Source: JAKOWB01 sp038363005
GTDB taxonomy: Bacteria > Pseudomonadota > Alphaproteobacteria > Kiloniellales > JACOMY01
Direction of reading: 5' to 3'
NCBI GenBank assembly: GCA_038363005.1
Contig: JBBQBI010000034.1
Span: 1 to 37,787 of the forward strand
DNA length: 37,787 nucleotides
The number at the start of each line of letters is the position of its first letter. The stretch's first letter is position 1. The notes below the pieces were generated by a model that worked only from the letters and a program-made list of their open reading frames with translations, had not been told where the DNA came from and did not search any database. Position numbers and translations under genes: made by a program. Below, one piece after another: positions 29,821 through 37,787 of this stretch.

Positions 29821-31287
29821 ATGTCGACCATCGACAGCGACGACAGCACCTCCACTCAGGACACCGGCGGGGCGCGGAACCTCGGCGTCGGCGCGCTGAC
29901 CGCCGTCGTCATCGGCTCGATGATCGGCTCCGGCGTTTTCAGCCTGCCGCAGAACATGGCCGCCAGCGCCGCGCCGCTCGCCATCCTCATCGGCTGGGGC
30001 ATCACCGGTGTCGGCATCCTGGCCCTCGCCCTCGTCTACCAGGGACTGGCCGCGCGCAAGCCCCGCCTGGACTCCGGTCCCTATGCCTATGCCAAGGCCG
30101 GCTTCGGCGCCTTCATCGGCTTCAACAGCGCCTGGGGCTACTGGCTGTCCGCCTGGATCGGCAACGTGTCCTACGCCGTGGTGATGTTCGGCGCGCTGTC
30201 CTACTTCTTCCCCGCCTTCGGCGATGGAAACACTTGGCAGGCGGTGCTCGGCGCCTCGGTCGTGCTCTGGCTGATCCACGCTCTGATCTTGCGCGGCGTG
30301 CAACTGGCGGCCTTCGTCAACCTGGTAACGACCGTCGCCAAGGTGGCGCCAATCATCCTCTTCATCGGCGTGGCGGTGGTGGCCTTCAAGGTCGACATCT
30401 TCACCCTGGATTTCAGCGGCGCGGGGAACATCGACCTCGGCTCGGTGCTGACGCAGGTGAAGACCACGATGCTGGTCACTCTCTGGGTCTTCATCGGCAT
30501 CGAGGGCGCCAGCGTCGTCTCGGCCCGGGCCAAGCGCCGCAAGGATATCGGCATCGCCACCATCGCCGGCTTCTTCACCGCGCTGGCGATCTACGCGCTG
30601 GTCTCGCTGCTGTCGCTCGGCATCCTCAATCAGCCCGAGCTGGCGGCCTTGAAGAACCCCTCGATGGCGGGCGTGCTGGAACACGTCGTCGGCACCTGGG
30701 GTGCCGTGCTGATCAACATCGCCCTGGTGGTCTCAGTACTCGGCGCCTTCCTGAGCTGGACCCTGCTGGCCGCCGAGGTGCCGCATGTCGCCGCCCGCGA
30801 CGGCACCATGCCGCGCTTCTTCGGCCGTGAGAACGGCCGTGGCGCGCCGGCGACCTCGTTGTGGATCACCAACGGCATGGTGCAGCTCTTCCTGCTGGTC
30901 ACGCTGTTCGCCAACAGCACCTACCTGGCGCTGTTCTACATCGCCTCGACGGCGATCCTGATCCCCTACGTCTTCTCCGGCGCCTATGCGGCCAAGCTCG
31001 CCATCACCGGCGAAAGCTACAAGCCCGGGGAGCGGCGGACGCGCGACCTGATCGCCGGGTCGGTGGCCACGATCTACGGCATCTGGCTGGTCTATGCCGC
31101 CGGCCCGACCTACCTGCTGATGGTGGCGATGCTCTACGCGCCGGGCCTGATCTTCTATGTCATGGCGCGCCGTGAGAATGGCGAGAAGAGCTTCACCGTG
31201 GTCGAGGCGCTGCTCGCCATCGGCCTGCTGATCGCCGCCATCCTTGCCGCCTACCTCATCTGGAACGGGAGCATCAGCCCGCTATGA
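29821..31287 (+). CDS. arcD: Arginine/ornithine antiporter (APC family)
   Basis: This 488-aa inner-membrane antiporter swaps external arginine for ornithine to feed the arginine deiminase pathway. It shows the APC start GAL-TAVVIGSMIGSGVFSLPQN (helix 1 with the unwound GSG) and about twelve membrane helices. The N-terminus has a 20-residue hydrophilic tail. The gene is first in the arcDABC run and overlaps arcA by 4 nt. In the 278-nt leader ACACCT/AGGTGT (29733-29738, 29760-29765) is a possible dyad; I find no FNR-type TTGAT-N4-ATCAA box, so the regulator is open. Confidence 0.92.
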   Translation: MSTIDSDDSTSTQDTGGARNLGVGALTAVVIGSMIGSGVFSLPQNMAASAAPLAILIGWGITGVGILALALVYQGLAARKPRLDSGPYAYAKAGFGAFIGFNSAWGYWLSAWIGNVSYAVVMFGALSYFFPAFGDGNTWQAVLGASVVLWLIHALILRGVQLAAFVNLVTTVAKVAPIILFIGVAVVAFKVDIFTLDFSGAGNIDLGSVLTQVKTTMLVTLWVFIGIEGASVVSARAKRRKDIGIATIAGFFTALAIYALVSLLSLGILNQPELAALKNPSMAGVLEHVVGTWGAVLINIALVVSVLGAFLSWTLLAAEVPHVAARDGTMPRFFGRENGRGAPATSLWITNGMVQLFLLVTLFANSTYLALFYIASTAILIPYVFSGAYAAKLAITGESYKPGERRTRDLIAGSVATIYGIWLVYAAGPTYLLMVAMLYAPGLIFYVMARRENGEKSFTVVEALLAIGLLIAAILAAYLIWNGSISPL

Positions 31288-32525
31288 ACAGCGTCGTGAC
31301 CCAAGCCCAACTTGGCGCCTACTCAGAGGTCGGGCGGCTGCGCGAGGTGCTGGTGCATCGCCCGGACCTCAGCCTGCAGCGGCTGACGCCGGACAATTGC
31401 AAGGCGCTGCTGTTCGACGACGTCCTGTGGGTCAAGAAGGCGCGCCAGGAACACGACGCCTTCGTCGACGCCCTGCGCGAGCGCGGCGTCACCGTCCACG
31501 ACTTCGGCGCCCTGCTGGGTGAGACGCTCGCCCTGGCCGACGCGCGGCAATGGCTGCTCGACCGGCGCGTCAGCGCCACCGCGGTCGGCGAGGATCTGGT
31601 CGGCGAGATGCGCGGCTGGCTGGACGAGATGCCAGCTGTGGAGCTGGCCCGCTACATGGTCGGCGGCATCGCCCGCGCCGAGCTGCCCTTCGCCCCGGCC
31701 GGCCTAGCCGGCCGCACCATGGAGCCGCAGGACTTCGTGCTGCCGCCGCTGCCCAACCAGCTCTTCACCCGCGACAGCTCCTGCTGGATCTATGGCGGCG
31801 TGACTGTCAATCCGATGTACTGGCCGGCACGCCGGCCGGAGGCGGCCAACCTGGCCGCCGTCTACCGCTTTCACCCGCGCTTCGCAGAGGCCACCTTCGA
31901 AACCTGGTGGGGCGACGTCGACGCGGTGCCCGGCATCGCCACCCTGGAGGGCGGCGACGTCATGCCGCTGGCCGAAGGCCTGGTGCTGATCGGCATGGGC
32001 GAGCGCACCACGCCGCAGGCCGTGGCGACCCTGGCCGCGCGCCTCTTCGCCAAGGGCGCGGCGCAGCGGGTGATCGCCGCGCTGATGCCACGCGATCGCT
32101 CCTTCATGCATCTCGATACGGTCTTCACCTTCTGCGACCGCGACCTGATCACCATCTACCCGCCGATCGTCGAACGCATCCGCACCTTCTCGCTGCGTCC
32201 CGGCGACGGGCCGACCGGCCTCGACATCACCGCCGAGAGCGCACCCTTCACCGAGGTGGTGCAGCAGGCGCTGGGCCTGGAGCGACTGCGCATCGTCGCC
32301 ACCGGCGGCGACAGCTACGAGGCCGAGCGCGAGCAGTGGGACGACGGCAACAACGTCATCGCGGTCGAGCCCGGCGTGGTCATCGGCTACGACCGCAACG
32401 TCTATACCAACACGCTGCTGCGCCGTGCCGGCATCGATGTCGTCACCATCGGCGGATCGGAGCTGGGACGCGGCCGCGGCGGCGGCCACTGCATGACCTG
32501 CCCCATCGCGCGCGACCCCATCTGA
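31284..32525 (+). CDS. arcA: Arginine deiminase
   Basis: This 413-aa enzyme hydrolyses arginine to citrulline and ammonia. Active-site blocks are present: FTRDSS, EGGDVM, HLDTVFTF and the C-terminal GGGHCMTCP, whose first cysteine C403 is the nucleophile (C406 in Pseudomonas). The length is normal. Its start overlaps arcD by 4 nt, and arcB follows after 18 nt. Confidence 0.97.
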   Translation: MNSVVTQAQLGAYSEVGRLREVLVHRPDLSLQRLTPDNCKALLFDDVLWVKKARQEHDAFVDALRERGVTVHDFGALLGETLALADARQWLLDRRVSATAVGEDLVGEMRGWLDEMPAVELARYMVGGIARAELPFAPAGLAGRTMEPQDFVLPPLPNQLFTRDSSCWIYGGVTVNPMYWPARRPEAANLAAVYRFHPRFAEATFETWWGDVDAVPGIATLEGGDVMPLAEGLVLIGMGERTTPQAVATLAARLFAKGAAQRVIAALMPRDRSFMHLDTVFTFCDRDLITIYPPIVERIRTFSLRPGDGPTGLDITAESAPFTEVVQQALGLERLRIVATGGDSYEAEREQWDDGNNVIAVEPGVVIGYDRNVYTNTLLRRAGIDVVTIGGSELGRGRGGGHCMTCPIARDPI

Positions 32526-32543
32526 GGCCAAGGAGGCCAATCC

Positions 32544-33545
32544 ATGCCCATCAACCTGCGCGGCCGCAGCCTGCTGACGCTCGACACCTACACCCCGGCT
32601 GAGATCCGCTTCCTGCTGCGCCTTTCGAGCGAGCTCAAGGCAGCCAAGGAGACAGGCAGCGAGCAGCCGCAGCTGCTGCGGCGGAATATCGCGCTGATCT
32701 TCGAGAAGAGCTCGACCCGTACCCGCAGCGGCTTCGAGGTCGCGGCTTATGACCAGGGCGCCCATGTCACCTACCTCGGCCCCAGCGGCAGCCACATCGG
32801 CCACAAGGAATCGATGAAGGACACCGCCCGCGTGCTGGGCCGCATGTTCGACGCCATCGAGTATCGCGGCTTTAGCCAGGCGTCGGCCGAGACGCTCGCC
32901 GAATTCGCCGGAGTGCCGGTCTACAACGGCCTGACCGACGATACCCACCCGACCCAGACGCTGGCCGATTTCATGACCATGCGCGAGTTCACCCACAAGC
33001 ACCTGTCGGCCCTGGCGGTGACCTTCCTGGGCGACGGGCGGGACAACGTCGCCCGCTCGCTGGCCATCGGCGCGGCCAAGGTCGGCATGGACATGCGCAT
33101 CGCCGCGCCGCGCCACCTGTGGCCCGATCCGGCCCTGGTCGAACATCTGCGCACGATCGGCCAGCAGACCGGCGGCCGCCTGACCGTCACCGACGACGTT
33201 GAGGCGGCGGTCAAAGATGCCGACTTCCTCTACACCGATGTCTGGCTGTCGATGGGCGAGGACGAGGCCGCCTGGCCGAAGCGTATCGCCGACCTGACGC
33301 CCTATCGCATCACCGCTGCGGTGATGGCGGCGACCGGCAATCCGCATGCCAAGTTCATGCACTGCCTGCCGGCCTTCCACAACACCGACACCGAGGTCGG
33401 CGCCGATATCGCCAAGCGTTTCGGCATCGACTGCATGGAGGTCACCGACGAGGTCTTCGAATCCGCCGCCTCAATCGTCTTCGACCAGGCGGAGAACCGC
33501 ATGCATACGATCAAGGCGATCCTTGTCGCCACCATCGCGGGCTGA
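32544..33545 (+). CDS. arcB: Ornithine carbamoyltransferase, catabolic
   Basis: This 333-aa enzyme splits citrulline by phosphorolysis to ornithine and carbamoyl phosphate in this pathway. The carbamoyl phosphate site is STRTR (residues 57-61), with HPTQ, and the ornithine site is near HCLPAFHN. The position between arcA and arcC argues for the catabolic role. AAGGAGG precedes the ATG. Confidence 0.96.
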   Translation: MPINLRGRSLLTLDTYTPAEIRFLLRLSSELKAAKETGSEQPQLLRRNIALIFEKSSTRTRSGFEVAAYDQGAHVTYLGPSGSHIGHKESMKDTARVLGRMFDAIEYRGFSQASAETLAEFAGVPVYNGLTDDTHPTQTLADFMTMREFTHKHLSALAVTFLGDGRDNVARSLAIGAAKVGMDMRIAAPRHLWPDPALVEHLRTIGQQTGGRLTVTDDVEAAVKDADFLYTDVWLSMGEDEAAWPKRIADLTPYRITAAVMAATGNPHAKFMHCLPAFHNTDTEVGADIAKRFGIDCMEVTDEVFESAASIVFDQAENRMHTIKAILVATIAG

Positions 33546-33550
33546 GCGCC

Positions 33551-34489
33551 ATGCGCCTGGTGGTCGCCCTGGGCGGCAATGCGCTGCTGAAGCGCGGCGA
33601 GGCCATGACCGCCGCGGCGCAGCGGGCCAACGTGCAGCGCGCCGCGGTTTCCCTCGCCGCGCTGATCGCCGCCGGTCATCAACTTGTGATCACCCACGGC
33701 AACGGACCGCAGGTCGGCCTGCTGGCACTGCAGTCCGCGGCCGGGCCGAAGGACGGTGCCAACTATCCGCTCGACATCCTGGGCGCCGAGAGCGAGGGGA
33801 TGATCGGCTACCTGATCGAGCAGGAGCTCGACAATCTGCTGCCGGCGGACGCCCAGCTGGCGACGCTGCTGACGCAGATCCGCGTCGACGCTGCCGACCC
33901 GGCCTTCCGCCACCCGACCAAGCCCATCGGCCCGGTCTATGACGAGGCAACCGCCAAGCGGTTGGCATCCGAACGCGGCTGGAGCGTGGCGCCCGACGGC
34001 GACAAGTGGCGGCGGGTGGTGGCCTCGCCCGAGCCGCTGGAGATCCTGGAGCTCCAGGTGATCAAGCTGCTGGTCGAGCAGGGCGTGGTGGTGATCTGCG
34101 CCGGTGGCGGCGGCATCCCGGTGGTGGCGCTGGACGGTGGCGGGCTGGCCGGTGTCGAGGCAGTCATCGACAAGGACCGCGCCAGCGCGCTGCTCGCCCG
34201 CCAGCTCGACGCCGACCGGCTGCTGCTGCTGACCGACGTTGACGCGGTCTATCTCGACTACGGCAAGCCCGGCGCCCGGGCCATCGCGCGCGCCGGTACC
34301 GCCGCGCTTGATGCTGATCAATTCGCCGCAGGCTCGATGCGTCCTAAAATCGCCGCGGCGACGCTGTTCGCCACAGCCACCGGCAGGCCAGCCGCCATCG
34401 GACGTCTGGAAGATGCCGTTGCCATTCTGCAGGGCGACGCCGGAACGCTGATCGATGGCGCCGGCACGGCGATCGCCATGCGTCGCTAG
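33551..34489 (+). CDS. arcC: Carbamate kinase
   Basis: This 312-aa kinase makes ATP from carbamoyl phosphate and ADP, the energy-yielding step. Motifs are VVALGGNALLKRG at the N-terminus, THGNGPQVGLLA, CAGGGGIPV, VIDKDRASALLA and GSMRPKI. It starts 5 nt after arcB. The atpD gene begins 26 nt downstream with no terminator between, so ATP made here is linked genetically to a second ATP synthase/ATPase. Confidence 0.96.
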   Translation: MRLVVALGGNALLKRGEAMTAAAQRANVQRAAVSLAALIAAGHQLVITHGNGPQVGLLALQSAAGPKDGANYPLDILGAESEGMIGYLIEQELDNLLPADAQLATLLTQIRVDAADPAFRHPTKPIGPVYDEATAKRLASERGWSVAPDGDKWRRVVASPEPLEILELQVIKLLVEQGVVVICAGGGGIPVVALDGGGLAGVEAVIDKDRASALLARQLDADRLLLLTDVDAVYLDYGKPGARAIARAGTAALDADQFAAGSMRPKIAAATLFATATGRPAAIGRLEDAVAILQGDAGTLIDGAGTAIAMRR

Positions 34490-34515
34490 ACTCGCAGCGA
34501 AGGGCAGAGACCGAC

Positions 34516-35991
34516 ATGGACAGCAGGGAGCAGTCGTTGAATCTCGGCACTGTCGTCTCGGTGCGCGGCAGTGTCGTGGACGCTGCCTTCGACCAACAGC
34601 TGCCGCCGATCTACACTCTGCTGCGCGCGGGGGGCGACCGGGAAATTGTCATCGAGGTGCTGGCGCACATCGACGCGCAGCGCGTGCGCGGCATCGCCCT
34701 GACGCCAACCCAGGGCCTGGCCCGCGGCATGGCGATCGAAGACAGCGGCGGACCGCTGAAGGCGCCGGTGGGCAAGGGCATTCTGTCGCGCATGTTCGAT
34801 GTCTTCGGCAACACCATCGACCGCCAGGGGCCCCTGTCCGACGTGCAGTGGCGCCCGGTGCATAGCGCGCCGCCGCCGCTGGCCCGGCGGGCCACGACCT
34901 CCGAGGTCTTCGAGACCGGCATCAAGCTGATCGACGTGCTGGTGCCGCTGGAGCGCGGCGGCAAGGCGGGGCTGTTCGGCGGCGCCGGCGTGGGCAAGAC
35001 GGTGCTGCTGACCGAGATGATCCACAACATGATCGGGCACCACGACGGCGTCAGCATCTTCTGCGGCATCGGCGAACGCTGCCGCGAGGGCGAGGAGCTC
35101 TATCGCGAGATGAGCGACGCCGGCGTGCTGGACAGCATGGTGATGCTGTTCGGCCAGATGAACGAGCCGCCGGGCAGCCGCTTCCGGGTCGGCCACGCGG
35201 CGCTGACCATGGCCGAGTACTTCCGCGACGACGAGCATCACGACGTGCTGCTGCTGATCGACAACATCTTTCGCTTCATCCAGGCCGGCGCCGAGGTGTC
35301 CGGGCTGATGGGACAGATGCCCTCGCGCCTGGGCTACCAGCCGACCATGGGCACCGAGCTGTCGGGGCTGGAGGAGCGCATCGCCAACACCGACACCGGG
35401 GCCATCACCTCGATCCAGGCGGTCTATGTGCCGGCCGACGACTTCACCGATCCGGCGGCGGTGCACACCTTCTCGCACCTCTCCGCCTCCATCGTGCTGT
35501 CGCGCAAGCGGGCCAGCGAGGGGCTGTTCCCGGCGATCGATCCGCTGCAGTCCAACTCGAAGATGGCGACGCCGGGCATTGTCGGCCAGCGGCACTATGC
35601 CCTGGCGCAGGAAATCCGCCGAACGCTGGCGCAGTACGCCGAGCTCAAGGACATCATCGCCATGCTGGGGCTGGAGCAGCTGTCGCCCGACGACCGCAAG
35701 GTGGTGGCCCGGGCGCGCCGGCTGGAGCGCTTCCTGACCCAGCCCTTCTTCACCACCGAGCAGTTCACCGACATCAAGGGCAAGCTGGTCCCGCTGAAAG
35801 ACTCGCTGGACGGCTGCGAACGGATCCTCAGCGACGAGTTCAAGGACGTCCCCGAAAGCGCGCTCTACATGATCGGCGCCATCGACGAGGCGAAGCTTAA
35901 GGACAAGAGCAAGGGCGAGGACAAGGACGAGGACGAAGGCAACGTCGACCCGACGCCAGCCGCGAAGGAGGCAGCCCTTGATGAGTCTTAA
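34516..35991 (+). CDS. atpD: N-ATPase (alternative F-type ATPase) beta subunit
   Basis: This 491-aa catalytic beta subunit has the P-loop GGAGVGKT (155-162) and catalytic E187. The usual GERTREGN is GERCREGEE, a form I associate with the alternative N-ATPase set. The order atpD-C-Q-R-B-E matches N-ATPase operons rather than the standard atpBEFHAGDC. The C-terminus carries a Lys/Asp/Glu-rich tail (about residues 457-491) not needed for the fold. ATG at 34516 is used; an in-frame TTG at 34537 with GGGAG upstream is possible. The tail's end overlaps the atpC start. Confidence 0.95.
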   Translation: MDSREQSLNLGTVVSVRGSVVDAAFDQQLPPIYTLLRAGGDREIVIEVLAHIDAQRVRGIALTPTQGLARGMAIEDSGGPLKAPVGKGILSRMFDVFGNTIDRQGPLSDVQWRPVHSAPPPLARRATTSEVFETGIKLIDVLVPLERGGKAGLFGGAGVGKTVLLTEMIHNMIGHHDGVSIFCGIGERCREGEELYREMSDAGVLDSMVMLFGQMNEPPGSRFRVGHAALTMAEYFRDDEHHDVLLLIDNIFRFIQAGAEVSGLMGQMPSRLGYQPTMGTELSGLEERIANTDTGAITSIQAVYVPADDFTDPAAVHTFSHLSASIVLSRKRASEGLFPAIDPLQSNSKMATPGIVGQRHYALAQEIRRTLAQYAELKDIIAMLGLEQLSPDDRKVVARARRLERFLTQPFFTTEQFTDIKGKLVPLKDSLDGCERILSDEFKDVPESALYMIGAIDEAKLKDKSKGEDKDEDEGNVDPTPAAKEAALDES

Positions 35992-36370
35992 GGTACTGCT
36001 GCCCTTCCAGGTCTTCGTGACGGAGAGCGAGGTGTTGCGCATCGTCGCCGAGACGGCGGCCGGCTCCTTCGGCCTGTTGCCGCATCGCCTGGACTGCGTG
36101 GCGGCGCTGGCGCCCGGCATCCTGGTCTATGAGACGCCAAGCGAGGGTGAGGTCTACCTGGCGGTGGACGAGGGCGTGCTGGTCAAGACCGGACCCGCCG
36201 TCCTGGTGTCGGTGCGCCGCGCGGTCGGCGGCACCGATTTGGAGCAGCTGCACAGCACCGTGGCGCAGGAGTTCCTGGCTCTCGACGAGTCGGAACAGGA
36301 TCTGCGTCGTGTCTCGGCCAAGCTGGAAACCGGCTTCCTGCGCCGCTTCGCGAGCTTTGAGCATGACTGA
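35981..36370 (+). CDS. atpC: N-ATPase epsilon subunit
   Basis: This 129-aa F1 epsilon-type subunit is a beta sandwich with GSFGLLPHRLDCVAALAPGIL, the counterpart of the usual GEFGVLPGHAP loop. The C-terminal helical part (EQLHSTVAQEFLALDESEQDLRRV) is present. The ATG at 35981 has AAGGAGG about 9 nt upstream, inside the end of atpD. It overlaps atpQ by 8 nt. Confidence 0.92.
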   Translation: MSLKVLLPFQVFVTESEVLRIVAETAAGSFGLLPHRLDCVAALAPGILVYETPSEGEVYLAVDEGVLVKTGPAVLVSVRRAVGGTDLEQLHSTVAQEFLALDESEQDLRRVSAKLETGFLRRFASFEHD

Positions 36371-36701
36371 CCGGCCCAAGGAGAAGCCCGCGGCCAAGCC
36401 GCCGAGCTTCGCCGACCAAATCGGCAGCAAGGCCGCGCGCAAGCTGCGGGCGCGGCGCAACCCGGCGCCGGGTGTCTGGTTCGGCCTCGGCATGCTTGGC
36501 CTGATCGGCTGGTCGGTAGCACTGCCGGCACTGCTGGGCGCCGGACTTGGCCTCTGGCTGGACGCCAAGCACCCGGGCTCGCACTCCTGGACCCTGGCGC
36601 TGCTGGTGGCGGGGCTGGCCATCGGCTGCTTCAACGCCTGGCACTGGGTCGCCAAGGAGGAACGCGCGATGCGGCAGGAGCAGGAGCCTGGCGATGACTG
36701 A
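36363..36701 (+). CDS. atpQ: N-ATPase accessory membrane protein AtpQ (AtpI-like)
   Basis: This 112-aa protein has a basic cytoplasmic N-terminus (KEKPAAKPP ... KAARKLRARR) and two predicted membrane helices (WFGLGMLGLIGWSVALPALL and TLALLVAGLAIGCFNAW), like AtpI assembly factors. AtpQ and AtpR are hallmarks of the N-ATPase operon. It overlaps both neighbours by 8 nt. Confidence 0.85.
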   Translation: MTDRPKEKPAAKPPSFADQIGSKAARKLRARRNPAPGVWFGLGMLGLIGWSVALPALLGAGLGLWLDAKHPGSHSWTLALLVAGLAIGCFNAWHWVAKEERAMRQEQEPGDD

Positions 36702-37005
36702 GGCGCTGCCACTCCTCTGGGCCGGCGCGGCCGGCGTGCTGCTGGGGCTGCTGTTCTTCGGCGGCCTCTGGTGGACGCTCCGCCGGGGCTTGGCGTCGCA
36801 GCGTGCGGCGCTCTGGTTCTTCGGCAGCCTGGTGCTGCGCACCGGCTTGGTCCTGGCGGGTTTCTACCTGGTCTTCGACGGCCAGTGGCAGCGGCTGCTC
36901 GCCTGCGTCCTGGGCTTTACCCTGGCTCGGCTGCTGGTGACGCGCCTGACCCGGCCGCCAGCGGCAAGCCAGTCACGGACGGGGAGCGCCAGCCATGCGC
37001 CTTAG
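36694..37005 (+). CDS. atpR: N-ATPase accessory membrane protein AtpR
   Basis: This 103-aa protein has three predicted membrane helices and the AtpR-type pattern FFGGLWWTLRRGLASQRAALWFFGSLVLRTGLVLAGFYLV, with conserved basic residues. Its function is unproven; it is found only with N-ATPases and may help ion handling or c-ring assembly. The reading frame ends 11 nt inside the next gene. AGGAG lies upstream of the ATG. Confidence 0.85.
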   Translation: MTEALPLLWAGAAGVLLGLLFFGGLWWTLRRGLASQRAALWFFGSLVLRTGLVLAGFYLVFDGQWQRLLACVLGFTLARLLVTRLTRPPAASQSRTGSASHAP

Positions 37006-37708
37006 CCCCGACGAGATGATCTTTTGGCAACAGGGCTTCCTGAAGCTCAACGGCACCATCGTCTTCACCTGGGCCCTGATGGCCGTGCTGGTGGTCGGCG
37101 CCTGGCTGATCACGCGCCGGCTCTCCACCGGCCTGAAGCGCTCGCGCTGGCAGAACCTGCTGGAGATCGTGGTCACCGCGATCGAACAGCAGATCAAGGA
37201 GGTCGGCCTGGCAGAACCGCGGCAGTACCTGGGCTTCATCGGCACGCTGTTCCTCTTCGTCGCCGCCGCCGCCCTCTGCACCGTGATTCCAGGCTATGAA
37301 CCGCCAACCGGCTCGCTGTCGACCACCATCGCGCTGGCGCTCTGCGTCTTCATCGCCGTGCCGCTGTTCGGCATCGAGGAGAAGGGTCTGCTCGGCTACC
37401 TGAAGTCCTACATCGAACCGACCTTCATCATGCTGCCCTTTAACATCATCAGCGAGGTCTCGCGCACCCTGGCGCTGGCCGTGCGGCTGTTCGGCAACAT
37501 GATGAGCGGGGCCATGATCATCGCCATCCTGGTCACCATCACGCCCTTCATCTTTCCCATCGTCATGACCGCGCTCGGTCTGCTGACCGGCATGGTGCAG
37601 GCCTACATCTTCAGCATCCTCGCCGCGGTCTACATCGCCGCGGCCACGAGAGTTCGCAAGCCCAAGGCCGAGGAAGCCTCACAAGCCGCAGAAGCCACAG
37701 GGTCTTGA
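36995..37708 (+). CDS. atpB: N-ATPase subunit a (F0)
   Basis: This 237-aa membrane subunit a contains the essential arginine in LALAVRLFGNMMSG, which faces the c-ring, plus five to six helices and a hydrophilic Ala/Glu/Lys tail. The start overlaps atpR by 11 nt. The c subunit follows after 30 nt. Confidence 0.93.
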   Translation: MRLSPDEMIFWQQGFLKLNGTIVFTWALMAVLVVGAWLITRRLSTGLKRSRWQNLLEIVVTAIEQQIKEVGLAEPRQYLGFIGTLFLFVAAAALCTVIPGYEPPTGSLSTTIALALCVFIAVPLFGIEEKGLLGYLKSYIEPTFIMLPFNIISEVSRTLALAVRLFGNMMSGAMIIAILVTITPFIFPIVMTALGLLTGMVQAYIFSILAAVYIAAATRVRKPKAEEASQAAEATGS

Positions 37709-37738
37709 CGACGGGCGACGGCCTCACAAGGAGACGCA

Positions 37739-37787
37739 ATGGACAGCATGACGATTATTGCCGTGGCATCGATTGTCATCGCCGGTA
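37739..37787 (+). CDS. atpE: N-ATPase subunit c, 5' end only
   Basis: Only the first 16 residues (MDSMTIIAVASIVIAG) are inside the window. The hydrophobic start, AAGGAG before the ATG and the place after atpB identify it as the c-ring subunit. The ion-binding residues that would tell Na+ from H+ lie beyond the end. Confidence 0.8.
   Translation, partial: MDSMTIIAVASIVIAG

Noticed and set aside
31704..33380. 558-codon minus-strand frame
   Set aside because: Shadow of arcA/arcB with low-complexity composition.
34486..36120. 544-codon minus-strand frame
   Set aside because: Shadow of atpD/atpC.
1..37787. tRNA, rRNA, CRISPR, insertion sequence or riboswitch
   Set aside because: No cloverleaf with acceptor end, spacer-repeat array, transposase or known aptamer core was seen by reading; a tRNAscan or Rfam search could still find something.

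Overview
The window is high-GC, densely packed DNA and looks like an alphaproteobacterial chromosome, possibly Rhodospirillales-like. The evidence is the codon usage, an NsrR/group III truncated-globin pair, a REP palindrome of a type common in that class, and many catabolic genes of Rieske, M24, enolase and GntR families. This taxonomic reading is inference. I see no tRNA, rRNA, insertion sequence or CRISPR array.

Layout. 1-1135 holds the 3' end of an RTX-type calcium-binding protein gene. 1247-2430 (minus) holds asd (aspartate-semialdehyde dehydrogenase), preceded by an intrinsic terminator and a short Thr/Lys-bearing reading frame that together look like a transcription attenuator. 2549-3586 is a first Rieske oxygenase. 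3680-5604 (minus) is an island that looks lower in GC: a 9-nt repeat tract, two small lipoproteins and a peptidoglycan amidase behind a perfect palindrome. 5890-10086 is a four-gene plus-strand catabolic operon (HCCA-isomerase-like, APH-fold kinase, TIM-barrel isomerase, acyl-CoA synthetase). 10102-14482 (minus) is an RND efflux permease and its adaptor.

14604-19723 is a GntR-centred locus. On the minus strand lie a split sulfopyruvate-decarboxylase-like TPP enzyme, a YihU-like dehydrogenase and the regulator. Divergently on the plus strand lie a second Rieske oxygenase and a D-2-hydroxyacid dehydrogenase. After a REP element, 19922-24196 (minus) holds a Tat-exported family 5 solute-binding protein, an enolase-superfamily enzyme and a DddP-like M24 hydrolase, facing a GcvA-like LysR regulator (24346-25290). 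DUF1989 and DUF6502 genes follow.

26969-37787 reads as an anaerobic/nitrosative energy region. NsrR-GNAT is divergent from a group III truncated globin, followed by 5-formyl-THF cyclo-ligase and a single PAS protein. Then comes a contiguous plus-strand run arcD-arcA-arcB-arcC-atpD-atpC-atpQ-atpR-atpB-atpE, which runs off the window end. The atp genes have the order of the N-ATPase, a second F-type ATPase proposed to export Na+. Its fusion behind a complete arginine deiminase pathway suggests that ATP from carbamate kinase could feed a dedicated ion pump.
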